Made by a program: the position numbers and the translations under genes | From: Actinophytocola sp. | GTDB taxonomy: Bacteria > Actinomycetota > Actinomycetes > Mycobacteriales > Pseudonocardiaceae | Reading direction: 5' to 3' | Assembly (NCBI RefSeq): GCF_009379765.1 | Contig: NZ_WHTD01000021.1 | Span: 1 to 64,000, forward strand | DNA: 64,000 nt | Shown here: piece after piece, positions 15,058-22,499 of the stretch | Layout: each line of letters starts with the position of its first letter | Numbering within the stretch: position 1 is the first letter of the stretch | The notes under the pieces: generated by a model | Told to the model about the DNA's origin: nothing | What the model saw: the letters and a program-made list of their open reading frames with translations, nothing else | Databases searched by the model: none

Positions 15058-15369
15058 TCAGATCTGGTTGAGCTGTTGGATGGTGGCCCGCTCTGCCGCC
15101 AGGTAGCGGTTGTGCACCTCCTGCAGGACGAGGCCGCAGTTCTCGACCGACTCGAGCAGCGCCTGCAATCCCTCCGCGAGGCTGTTCTTGGCCTTGAGGA
15201 ACTTGACGCCCTGGGGTGCGTTGAGCTCGCCGGAGAACTCACCGAAGTCCTCACTCGCGACAGCTTTCGTGTCGTCGAGGATCGGCTGGAGATCGCCCAC
15301 CGCGTTCGGGATGTGTGTCGTGACAACCTTCTGCAAATCCGCCAGGTTCGCGGCGAAGCCCTCTGCCAA
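15058..15369 (-). CDS. ESX-type small helical protein (module 1)
   Basis: A 103-residue protein. TTG 15369 is chosen because GGGAGG lies 7 nt upstream, while the longer frame from 15462 begins inside the regulatory repeats. The sequence is helical with a central turn and ends in GLVLQEVHNRYLAAERATI. It is paralogous to the 104-residue protein at 19492 (SALKEVRDRYLAADQAF). It precedes the 310-residue protein by 12 bp, forming a two-gene unit. The start is about 43 bp from three phased heptamer repeats shared with the divergent SARP gene, which suggests direct control by that regulator. Confidence 0.72.
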   Translation of the reverse strand: MAEGFAANLADLQKVVTTHIPNAVGDLQPILDDTKAVASEDFGEFSGELNAPQGVKFLKAKNSLAEGLQALLESVENCGLVLQEVHNRYLAAERATIQQLNQI

Positions 15370-15411
15370 GGAACAACCTCCCTGTCTGTGTGTGGACACC
15401 GTCGGGCAACC

Positions 15412-15444
15412 GGCTGACAAGTCCCTGACGAGTGGCTGACGATG
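15412..15444. promoter_or_regulatory. Three phased heptamer repeats (SARP-type boxes)
   Basis: GGCTGAC (15412), CCTGAC in CCCTGAC (15423) and GGCTGAC (15434) are direct repeats with an exact 11-bp period, one turn of the helix. This is the known architecture of SARP-binding sites. They lie between the divergent ESX module 1 (start 15369) and the SARP gene (start 15548), so autoregulation and effector control are likely. Confidence 0.7.
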
Positions 15445-15547
15445 ATCACCACCGTGATCCACAACGGACCGGTATGCGGCGGGAACTCAGCGCTACCGTT
15501 ACCGTCCAACGAACACGTGCACGCGTCAGCCTGGGGAGGTGCCGGTC

Positions 15548-18472
15548 TTGTTCCGAGTACTCGGAGCGGTGGAGGCCGACGCCGCGGCAGCTGGGCTCGG
15601 TGGGCCGAGGCAGCGGTGCCTTCTCGGTCTGCTGCTGCTCGAGGCCGGCCGGGTGGTTCCGGCTGGCCGGATAGCCGAGGCCATCTGGGGTGACGATCCG
15701 CCGGCGAACTCGCGCAACTCGATCCAGGCGACCGTGTCCCGGCTGCGCCGGGTGCTCACCGGCGTCGGGCTGGTGGCCCGCGGCGACGGCTACGCGCTGG
15801 AGATCGATCCTCGGCAGGTCGACCTGCACCGGTTCCGCGAGCTGGTCGGCCTCGCCCGCGAGGCCGCCGAGTCGGACGGCGAACGTGCCGCCGCGCTCTA
15901 CGAGCAGGCGCTGGCGCTGTGGCGGGGTGCTCCGCTCGCCGACGTGAGCAGCGACCTGGTCCGGCAGCGGCTCGCGCCGGCACTGGAGCGGGAGCGGCTG
16001 GCCGCGCGCCTCGACCAGCACGACGTACTCCTGGCGCTCGGCCGGGCGGCCGAGCTGGCGTCGGTCCTGCTCGAGCTGGTCGATGAGCATCCCTTCGAGC
16101 AACGGTTGTGCGGCCAGCTGATGCGGACACTTGCCGCGGTCGGTCGACCGACCGAGGGGTTGGCCGCCTATCAGGCGCTGCGCGCCCGGCTGGCCGACGA
16201 GCTCGGGCTGGATCCCGCCGAGGAGCTTCGCGAGCTGGAGGTGGCCATCCTGCGCGGGGAGCCACAGCCCGGCGGCAGACAGGTCGTCCCGCCCGCGCAG
16301 CCGCCACCGGCCGCCACCGACTCGCCGGAGCCGCGGCCAACCCCGGCCCAGCTGCCGGCGGACGTCGCGGACTTCACCGGGCGCGCGGCGGTCGTGTCGA
16401 GCATGCGGGCTCTGCTGACCGAACCGGCCGCGGCCAGCCGCGTCCTGGTCATCAGTGGCCCCGGCGGCATCGGCAAGAGCGCGTTGGCACACCATGTCGC
16501 GCACCAGGTCCGCGGCCACTACCCCGACGGACAGCTGCACGCGACGCTGCGCGGGGCGACCGCAACGCCGGTGGACACCGGCGAGGTCATGGCGGGATTC
16601 CTCCGTGCCCTGCGGGTGTCCGATATTCCCCAGGACCTGTCCGAGCGGGAGTCGCTCTACCGATCCGTGCTCGCGGACCGGCGGGTGCTGATCGTGCTCG
16701 ACGACGCTCGGGACGCCGCCCAGGTGCGTCCGCTGTTGCCCGGCGCCACCGCGTGCGCGGTGCTGGTCACCACCCGGCCGAGCATGGCGAATCTCGTCGA
16801 GGCCAAGCACGTTCCGCTCAGCCCGCTCACCCCCGGCGAGACGACCGCGCTGTTCGCGAGCATCACCGGGGCGCCGAGGGTGGCGGCCGAGCCGGCGGCC
16901 GCGGACGAGGTGGCGGCCGCGTGCGGCGGCCTGCCGCTGGCGGTCCGGGTCGCGGCGGGTCGGCTCGTCGCCCGGCCCGCGTGGGGCGTGGCGACGCTCG
17001 CGACGCGGCTGCGAAACCGCCGGCACCTGCTCGACGAGCTCCGGCTCGGCGACCTCCAGGTGCGCGTCACCTTCCAGGTGAGCTACCAGGTGCTGCCGGA
17101 ACCCACCGCACGCGCCTTCCGCACCCTCGGTGTGCTCGACCATCCCGAACAGGACCTGCCCGCCGTCGCCGCGCTGCTGGGCCTGGACCTCAGCACGGCG
17201 GAGACAGTGCTGGAGGAGCTTGTCGACACCTGTCTCCTCGACTGCCCGGCGCCCAGCCGGTACCGGCTCCACGACCTGCTGCACGCCTTCGCCCGCGAGC
17301 TCGCCGAGCAACGGCTGTCGGCCGAGGAGCGCGCGGACGCCCTGCATCGAGTGGCGGACTTCGCCACGGCCACGGCGCTCAACGCGAACCGGGTGCTCCG
17401 GCCGCTGGCGGCGGCGCGGCTGCACGTGCGGCCCCCGGAAAGCCCCGTCGCACCAGACTTCGCCACCCGTGACTCGGCGATGAGCTGGTACCGCTCCTCA
17501 TGGACCGCACTCCTGTCGTTCGGCGAGCAGTGCCTCGGTGCCCGGGCGGTGCCGAGCCTGGCGATCGCCCAACTGTTCCTCGCTGTGTCGGAATTTCCCT
17601 TTCTCGAGGGAAACTGGACCGGCGCCGAGCTCGTGGCCCGCGCCGCGTTGCGGACCGCCGAGGCGGCGGACGAGCCGGTACTCGTCGCGCACGCCAACGA
17701 CTTCCTGGCGCGCAGCCTGATCGGCCAGCGGCGCGACGCCGAGTCGACGCCACACCACGAGGCCTGCCTACGGGAGTACCGGTCCCGCGACCTGGCGGCG
17801 CTCGAAGCCAATGTCCTCAACAACATGTCCGTGCGGCTCATGAACGAGCGCAAGCATGAGCTGGCCAAGGACCATGCGAAGCGATCGGTCGAGCTTGCCG
17901 CGGCGGTCGACGACGAGGAGATCGAGGCGTCCGCGATGGGCAACCTCGGCCTCGCGTTCCAGATGATGGGCCACTACCAGGAGGCGAACGAGCTGTACCA
18001 ACGCGCCCTCGTCCGTTACACCGACCTCGGCGATACCCGCGCCAAGGCCAACGTCTTGAACAACTGCGGCAACGTCATGCTCGCGCAGGGCGACTTCGAG
18101 AGCGCAGTCGCCTACCAGACCGAGGCACTCGACCACGCAAGGGCCACCGGGCAGCGGGACTACAGCGCCGAGGCACTCCTCGATCTCGCCACCGCGTACC
18201 GGCTGCTGGGCCGGCTCGACGACGCGGCGCAGGCCGCACTCGAAGCACTGGCCGAGCGCCGGGACATGCGCGGTCGACACGGGGAAGGGCTCGCCCTACT
18301 TGAGCTGGGCAAGGTGTCCGTGGACCAGGGCGACACCGACCGGGCGTGGACGCACTGGACCCACGCGAAGGAGATCTTCGTCGCGATCAGCGCACCGGAG
18401 GCCGCCGACACCACCGCACTACTGGCCGGTCTCCCCAAGATGCCCCGGACGGACGTTGGCGCGGCACCCTAG
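15548..18472 (+). CDS. SARP/AfsR-type regulator: OmpR-like DNA-binding, BTAD, NB-ARC ATPase, TPR repeats
   Basis: A 974-residue transcriptional activator. TTG 15548 fits GGGGAGG at 15533-15539 (8-nt spacing); the GTG at 15539 overlaps that site. Domains in order: OmpR-type winged helix (1-95, with RQRCLLGLLLLEAGRVVPAG and SIQATVSRLRRVL), bacterial transcriptional activation domain (95-245, HPFEQRLCGQLM and YQALRARLADELGLDP), NB-ARC ATPase with Walker A GPGGIGKSAL (~302), Walker B VLIVLDD (~380) and GLPLAVRVAAG, then several TPR repeats (700-950). Such proteins activate genes from phased heptamers next to -10 regions; matching repeats flank this gene. It sits between two paralogous ESX modules and is the obvious candidate for their regulator. 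The signal sensed by the NB-ARC/TPR half is unknown. Confidence 0.92.
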   Translation: MFRVLGAVEADAAAAGLGGPRQRCLLGLLLLEAGRVVPAGRIAEAIWGDDPPANSRNSIQATVSRLRRVLTGVGLVARGDGYALEIDPRQVDLHRFRELVGLAREAAESDGERAAALYEQALALWRGAPLADVSSDLVRQRLAPALERERLAARLDQHDVLLALGRAAELASVLLELVDEHPFEQRLCGQLMRTLAAVGRPTEGLAAYQALRARLADELGLDPAEELRELEVAILRGEPQPGGRQVVPPAQPPPAATDSPEPRPTPAQLPADVADFTGRAAVVSSMRALLTEPAAASRVLVISGPGGIGKSALAHHVAHQVRGHYPDGQLHATLRGATATPVDTGEVMAGFLRALRVSDIPQDLSERESLYRSVLADRRVLIVLDDARDAAQVRPLLPGATACAVLVTTRPSMANLVEAKHVPLSPLTPGETTALFASITGAPRVAAEPAAADEVAAACGGLPLAVRVAAGRLVARPAWGVATLATRLRNRRHLLDELRLGDLQVRVTFQVSYQVLPEPTARAFRTLGVLDHPEQDLPAVAALLGLDLSTAETVLEELVDTCLLDCPAPSRYRLHDLLHAFARELAEQRLSAEERADALHRVADFATATALNANRVLRPLAAARLHVRPPESPVAPDFATRDSAMSWYRSSWTALLSFGEQCLGARAVPSLAIAQLFLAVSEFPFLEGNWTGAELVARAALRTAEAADEPVLVAHANDFLARSLIGQRRDAESTPHHEACLREYRSRDLAALEANVLNNMSVRLMNERKHELAKDHAKRSVELAAAVDDEEIEASAMGNLGLAFQMMGHYQEANELYQRALVRYTDLGDTRAKANVLNNCGNVMLAQGDFESAVAYQTEALDHARATGQRDYSAEALLDLATAYRLLGRLDDAAQAALEALAERRDMRGRHGEGLALLELGKVSVDQGDTDRAWTHWTHAKEIFVAISAPEAADTTALLAGLPKMPRTDVGAAP

Positions 18473-18543
18473 AAAACTGTTCCGACATACGCGGTATTCA
18501 TGGTGAGCCGCACCTGTGCGGATTTCAGACAACGCTCCTGTTC

Positions 18544-18624
18544 AGCTCTCAGCCGCCAACTGACCGCACGCAGCGGCGATCTGTCCGCGTAGTACCTGGC
18601 GGCCTCCAGTACCTCGTCCACCCG
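18544..18624 (-). pseudogene. rlmN: rlmN-derived fragment A (gene tail fused to an internal piece)
   Basis: Two blocks match the intact rlmN at 23429-24532 in the same orientation. 18544-18583 resembles the last ~40 bp of the gene (23430-23471), and it continues directly into 18583-18624, which resembles an internal segment (about 23719-23760, GTCCGCGTAGTACC in both). Roughly 250 bp between them are missing. The rest of the 18473-18754 gap holds no gene that I can see, only SARP-type repeats near its end. Confidence 0.75.
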
Positions 18625-18662
18625 ACCACCGCGGTGCCGTTACGGCACATGCCGGCCCGACG

Positions 18663-18736
18663 GTGCTGACGATGATCGTCAGCCGCTTGTCAGCGGCTCA
18701 GGACAACGTATGGCTGACGTCGGCTGCCTGGCTGAC
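18663..18736. promoter_or_regulatory. Cluster of SARP-type heptamers before the membrane-protein gene
   Basis: GCTGACGAT-G-ATCGTCAGC (18665-18683) is a perfect 9-bp inverted repeat. On the minus strand the heptamers at 18678-18684 and 18689-18695 are 11 bp apart. On the plus strand GGCTGAC occurs at 18712 and 18730. The same core as at 15412-15444 makes this a second likely binding region of the SARP protein, ending a few bases before the ribosome-binding site at 18743. Confidence 0.5.
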
Positions 18737-18754
18737 GAATACAGGAGGTGGCCG

Positions 18755-19423
18755 GTGGCCCAGCTGAACCCCGAGTCCGAGCCGGTAGCCGGCTTGGGGA
18801 CACCCGAGCTTTTCAACAACACTGTGCGGTTCCAGGACTTCTTCCGGCGCCTGGTGCCCATGCTCGTGATGTTGTTCCTGTTCTCGACGCTGATCTGCGG
18901 GCTCGTCCTCGGCTACACCGGGATGGGTGCCATTCGCTGGTTGTTGGCCGCCCTTGTGGCGGCGGGTTTCAGCTATTTCCTGTATCGCGGGAAGAAGCGG
19001 CAGTTCGAGGCCACCTGGCCGAAGTCCACATTGGAGCTGTCACCGCACGGCGCGGTCTCGGTCAGCGGGGGTGTCCGCATTGACCTGCCGTGGTCCCGGA
19101 TCCATGAGATCGGGAAGTCGGACATCATGGGGCCCCTTCGGGTAGGCGTTGGCAGCGAGCTGGCGACGCTGGCCGCGTCCGCCGCCGCGGCGTCCGTGCG
19201 CCGGTCGGAGGACGCGCTGATCGGCGCGGGCACTCTCACGCTGAGCCCGGAAACGTCTGCCATAGTGCGGGCGCAGGTAGCCCAGCACGACAAGGGGCAA
19301 CAGATCCACCCGGAAACCGGTCAGCCTACCCGCGCCATCATCCTGTCCCACTTCGACAACGACTGGCGTAGCAGCCGAATTGGACAATGGATCACGGCAT
19401 ACCGCCCTGACCTGACTTCCTGA
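18755..19423 (+). CDS. Two-TM membrane protein with a YcxB-like cytoplasmic domain
   Basis: GTG 18755 is preceded by AGGAGG at 18743-18748, which fixes the start; an upstream ATG at 18710 lies inside the repeats. The 222-residue product has a short N-terminal segment, two transmembrane helices at about 35-80 (LVPMLVMLFLFSTLICGLVL and IRWLLAALVAAGFSYFLY), and then a soluble domain. The signature DLPWSRIHEIGKSD in that domain recalls the pleckstrin-like YcxB family. A hydrophobic Ala-rich stretch occurs near 135. It leads the plus-strand group that includes ESX module 2, 69 bp upstream of it. The role is unknown; it may be a membrane partner or sensor for the exported proteins. Confidence 0.65.
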   Translation: MAQLNPESEPVAGLGTPELFNNTVRFQDFFRRLVPMLVMLFLFSTLICGLVLGYTGMGAIRWLLAALVAAGFSYFLYRGKKRQFEATWPKSTLELSPHGAVSVSGGVRIDLPWSRIHEIGKSDIMGPLRVGVGSELATLAASAAAASVRRSEDALIGAGTLTLSPETSAIVRAQVAQHDKGQQIHPETGQPTRAIILSHFDNDWRSSRIGQWITAYRPDLTS

Positions 19424-19491
19424 GTGAGGTTGTCAGCCGTGTTCCGCATTGTGTACTGGCAAGTAACCGCCACAGGGATCGGAGAGGTGCG

Positions 19492-19806
19492 ATGACCGAC
19501 GGGTTCGAGGTTCAACTGGACGAGCTGACACAGGTGGCCACGGTGCTCCTACCGGCCATTGTGGACGGAGATGGTCAGACGGGCGGGCTGGTGCAGGCGT
19601 TGGACGACCTCGGCTCGGTGGCCGGCGGCGACAACTCGATCGCGTTCACGGGCGGGCTGTACACGCCGAGCGGTGAGCTGGTCAATGAAGCCACCTCGCT
19701 GATGCGCACCAAGGTGGCGGTTCTCGTCGACTCGCTGGAGGCGGCCAGTTCGGCGCTGAAGGAAGTGCGGGACCGGTACCTGGCCGCCGACCAAGCCTTC
19801 CAGTGA
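19492..19806 (+). CDS. ESX-type small helical protein (module 2)
   Basis: A 104-residue protein from ATG 19492 with GGAGAGG 4 nt upstream. It is helical, with a Gly-rich middle (GDGQTGG, SVAGGDNSIAFTGGLYTPSG) and ends in ASSALKEVRDRYLAADQAF. It is paralogous to the protein at 15058-15369 in length, in the terminal RYLAA helix and in being followed at once by a ~310-residue partner. A single heptamer core (GGCTGAC on the minus strand, 19432-19438) lies upstream. It is probably an ESX substrate exported as a pair with its neighbour; the machine is not in this window. Confidence 0.72.
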   Translation: MTDGFEVQLDELTQVATVLLPAIVDGDGQTGGLVQALDDLGSVAGGDNSIAFTGGLYTPSGELVNEATSLMRTKVAVLVDSLEAASSALKEVRDRYLAADQAFQ

Positions 19807-19837
19807 CACGCCAGCAAGCCACGACGACAGGGACGAC

Positions 19838-20806
19838 ATGTCAGACATTTACGCGGACTGGAACACGCTCCGCGACCGGTTCACCGGATTCCAGATCGAC
19901 TCGGATTGGATGGCGACCACTGCCGACACAATCCAGCAGATCGGTTGCACTGATAACCAAGTGAATACGCCTTACACAATCGAGGAATACGCCAGGCGAC
20001 TCGCCAATGCGGCCGCCGTTCTAGCTTCGTACGGCGAATCGGATACCGCTGACGGACTGCAGTCCCAGTTCGCGGTCGCCGCGTTGACACTTGCCGACTG
20101 GCAGGGCTCCGCCGCGGACGGCTTTGCCGCGTACCTGGCCGGCGCCACCGAGATGTCCACCGTGCTGTGGCAGGCATCGGGTGAGCTTGCCGCATTGCTC
20201 GCGGCCTACCAGGCCATGATCGATGAGGCGACGCGAGGTGTCTCCGATGTGATCGCCGCCGCCAACCATGCGCTGGACCTGCTGGACTCCGGAGAGATGT
20301 CCCAGGATGTGATCCGGGGGACGGTCTCCCTCGCGACAAAGCTGCTGGAGCGCCTCGACTCGATCAAGGCGGTCCCGCAGTTCAAGTACGCCAGGATCGT
20401 GGTCAGCGCGAGCGCCGCGGTCGTCGACTGGCTGGTCGGTGGCCCGGACGGGCGGCCGATCTTCGACAGCTTCTGCGACGGCATCGGCAAGGTGCACACC
20501 GAAATGGTCGGCCTTATCCACGGGGCATTCCTGCCGGACTTCAACGCGATCATCGCCGCGGTCGAGGCGGTCGCGCCGCCGTCGGTCAACGCCGCCGGCC
20601 CCGATCTTGCCACCGCGGCCAGCTTCAACTACGAGACCTTCGCCCCGAGCGCCGACATCGCCGGCCTGCTCGATCCGGCGAGCATCTCCACGGCGCCGCT
20701 GACCGAGGACGTCGCCCAACCGACCGAGCCGGTGCCGGCCGGGCAGACAACGGAACCCTCCCCGGACAGCGTCAGTGACGGCTCGAACTCCGCGATCGCG
20801 ATCTAG
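19838..20806 (+). CDS. ESX-type helical effector, large partner (module 2)
   Basis: A 322-residue protein starting 31 bp after the small partner. The helical N-terminal half contains DWQGSAADGFAAYLAGATEM (~90-110), a WxG-type turn in the same context as in the protein at 14113-15045. A hydrophobic stretch (ARIVVSASAAVVDWLVGG) lies near 190. The C-terminus is acidic and Pro/Thr/Ser-rich (TEPVPAGQTTEPSPDS). The paralogy of both members of the pair shows that a two-gene module was duplicated and now lies on both sides of the SARP gene in opposite orientation. The function is unknown; export is likely from family features. Confidence 0.7.
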   Translation: MSDIYADWNTLRDRFTGFQIDSDWMATTADTIQQIGCTDNQVNTPYTIEEYARRLANAAAVLASYGESDTADGLQSQFAVAALTLADWQGSAADGFAAYLAGATEMSTVLWQASGELAALLAAYQAMIDEATRGVSDVIAAANHALDLLDSGEMSQDVIRGTVSLATKLLERLDSIKAVPQFKYARIVVSASAAVVDWLVGGPDGRPIFDSFCDGIGKVHTEMVGLIHGAFLPDFNAIIAAVEAVAPPSVNAAGPDLATAASFNYETFAPSADIAGLLDPASISTAPLTEDVAQPTEPVPAGQTTEPSPDSVSDGSNSAIAI

Positions 20807-20854
20807 GGAGGCCTGACCAAGGACGGCCGCTGTTCTGCGCCCGCCGCGGCTCGT

Positions 20855-21110
20855 GACCCGTACTTGGCCGGTGCCGGTCGCCTTCGGAGTGCTCGGGCCG
20901 GTCCGTGTGGTACTCGACGGAACCCAGGTGAAGCTCGGCGGGCTCGGCAGCGGTGCGCGCTGGGAGTGCTCGCGCTGGAGCCAGGCCGGATCGTGCCGGC
21001 GGACCGGCTCGTCGAGGCCGTTGTGGGGCACCGCGATGCCCGCAGGCACGGGAAACGCCTTTCAGGCGGTGATCTCCCGACCGCGGCGCGCCCTGGTCGA
21101 TCTTGCCGAG
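20855..21110 (+). pseudogene. SARP-type regulator, N-terminal fragment with frameshifts
   Basis: One frame gives VAFGVLGPVRVVLDGTQVKL. The next gives LGVLALEPGRIVPADRLVEA, and the first frame resumes with AMPAGTGNAFQAVISRPRRAL. Put together these are the winged-helix start of a SARP protein (compare RVLGAVEA and LLLLEAGRVVPAGRIAEAIW in the intact gene at 15548). It is not a copy of that gene, and nothing beyond the DNA-binding domain remains. Confidence 0.65.
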
Positions 21111-21126
21111 GTCCAGTCGCTTCTCG

Positions 21127-21261
21127 ATGACCTCGGCGGGTGACAATGGCTCGGGGACCACGCCGGACGTTGCGCATCGCTCGGGATTCGCCTGCGTCGT
21201 GGGGCGGCCCAACACCGGGAAGTCCAAGCTGACCAACGCGCTCGTCGGCGCCAACGTCGTG
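21127..21261 (+). pseudogene. era: era GTPase, N-terminal fragment
   Basis: The frame reads AHRSGFACVVGRPNTGKSKL followed by TNALVGANVV. This is the N-terminus of the ribosome-assembly GTPase Era, including the P-loop GRPNTGKS. The next expected residue block (switch I, TSDRPQTTR) is absent, and the sequence becomes unrelated after 21261. This is an isolated ~45-codon fragment. A complete era is expected elsewhere in the genome. Confidence 0.7.
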
Positions 21262-21401
21262 GGGCCAGCTGGTCCGAAGTGGACATCGCGGGCCGCTGCG
21301 TCCCGGCGAAACGACAGTGACCAGTTACCGATGCCCTATCTGCATACGGCTCACGATGAACACCACGCGAACGACCACCGTCGGGCGCCGGTCCAACCCT
21401 C

Positions 21402-21573
21402 CGCGGCGAGCTGACCGCACGCGGCGGCGATCTCCTGCCCCCCTCGTGTCGGTGACCGTGCCCACCGTCGACACCGTCACCGAACGCTGCGAAATACCCA
21501 GACCCGACGGCGCCGGCTCAGTGATCCGGCGAACCGCCTCCACCACACGCTTGTAGTTGGCCCGCGGCTCACC
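21402..21573 (-). pseudogene. rlmN: rlmN-derived fragment B (gene tail fused to an internal piece)
   Basis: 21402-21460 matches the 3' end of the intact rlmN (GCGGCGATCTCCTG, GTGTCGGTGACCGTG). From about 21461 the sequence switches to an internal segment equivalent to ~23880-23995. Translated, that part reads [20 protein letters not shown] and [14 protein letters not shown], nearly identical to the living gene. About 350 bp between the two blocks are missing. The remaining sequence from 21574 to 21662 holds no gene, only a possible promoter for the AbiEi gene. Confidence 0.85.
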
Positions 21574-21649
21574 CCTGGCAACAGACTTACAACTCGCTAG
21601 AGTGACAGCGTTCCTTACGCCTGAGAGCAAGGAATGCCGCTCGTAGGTG

Positions 21650-21662
21650 TAAGCTTTGCTGC
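21650..21662 (+). promoter_or_regulatory. Candidate leaderless promoter of the abiEi-like gene
   Basis: TAAGCT at 21650-21655 fits the actinobacterial -10 pattern TANNNT and is followed by exactly 7 nt and then ATG 21663, the spacing usual for leaderless mRNAs. No ribosome-binding site is visible. A -35 box is not clear. Confidence 0.35.
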
Positions 21663-22499
21663 ATGGAGATGGTCCGAGCGCTTGAACTGCTCAGTGGGTA
21701 CACCGCTGACCAGTGGGGCCTGGTGACCACTCGGCAGGCACTGCTGCTCGGAGTCGACGATGTCACGCTGCACCGCCTCAAGGCGGCGGGCCTGCTGGAG
21801 ACAGTCCGGCGCGGAGTACACGCAGTAACCTCGTCCGTCGCGTCCGAAGCGCGCCCAGAACAAGCAGCCTGGCTGAGCCTGCGCCCCGAGATCGCGGCCT
21901 GGGAACGCCCAAAACTCGATCGAAACGGCGGCGTAATCTCTCACCAGTCAGCCGCCCGACTACATGGCCTTGGCGACCTGCCGAACACTCGCGTCGAGAT
22001 GACGATTCCACGCAGACGCACGATGCGCGATCCAGGCGTCTGGCTGCGCATGGCGGAACTGACGGAGCCCGAGGTTACGGTGCTCGACGGGTTACCGGTC
22101 ACCACCCCCATGCGCACGATCTGCGATCTGCTCGACCGGCATAGTGATACAAGCCACGTCGCGACCATCATCAGGCAGGCCGTGGAAGCTGGTCTGGTCC
22201 AACTCGACGAGCTACCCAAACGGATCTCACCTTATGCGCGAGGCTACGGAGCCACGCCTGGAGATGGGCCGGAACTTCTGGCCCAGCTTCTCGCACAGAT
22301 CGGGCTTTCTATCCACGACCTCGCGATACGGCCTTCGGGAGTTGCTTGGGGACAGCTGAGCAAGCTCAAATGGGCAGATCTCGAGAACATGAACGTCACG
22401 TGGGGGCAACTTGCCAACGCCTCACCAGAGCTCGCTCAACGGCTGCTGCGCAGCGTGGCCGAGCAGGAACCTGCTGCCGAACCGAACGACGGAACATGA
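21663..22499 (+). CDS. AbiEi-type antitoxin (type IV toxin-antitoxin)
   Basis: A 278-residue protein with the AbiEi layout: an N-terminal winged helix ([32 protein letters not shown]), a middle domain with [18 protein letters not shown] and a C-terminal antitoxin domain ([34 protein letters not shown]). It should repress its own operon and counteract the nucleotidyltransferase toxin. Its stop overlaps the ATG of the toxin gene (ATGA, 22496-22499). The base composition is visibly less GC-rich than the flanking core, with AT-richer codons, a sign of transfer. It sits between an rlmN fragment and the 3' end of the intact rlmN. Confidence 0.85.
   Translation: MEMVRALELLSGYTADQWGLVTTRQALLLGVDDVTLHRLKAAGLLETVRRGVHAVTSSVASEARPEQAAWLSLRPEIAAWERPKLDRNGGVISHQSAARLHGLGDLPNTRVEMTIPRRRTMRDPGVWLRMAELTEPEVTVLDGLPVTTPMRTICDLLDRHSDTSHVATIIRQAVEAGLVQLDELPKRISPYARGYGATPGDGPELLAQLLAQIGLSIHDLAIRPSGVAWGQLSKLKWADLENMNVTWGQLANASPELAQRLLRSVAEQEPAAEPNDGT

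Noticed and set aside
15462..15462. Upstream ATG start for the small ESX gene ending at 15058
   Set aside because: It would place the SARP-type repeats inside the coding region. TTG 15369 has a GGGAGG site at ideal spacing and matches the paralogue's length.
18473..18754. A small gene in the gap after the SARP gene
   Set aside because: The open frames here are explained by the rlmN-derived fragment and by heptamer repeats; no start with a ribosome-binding site was found before 18755.
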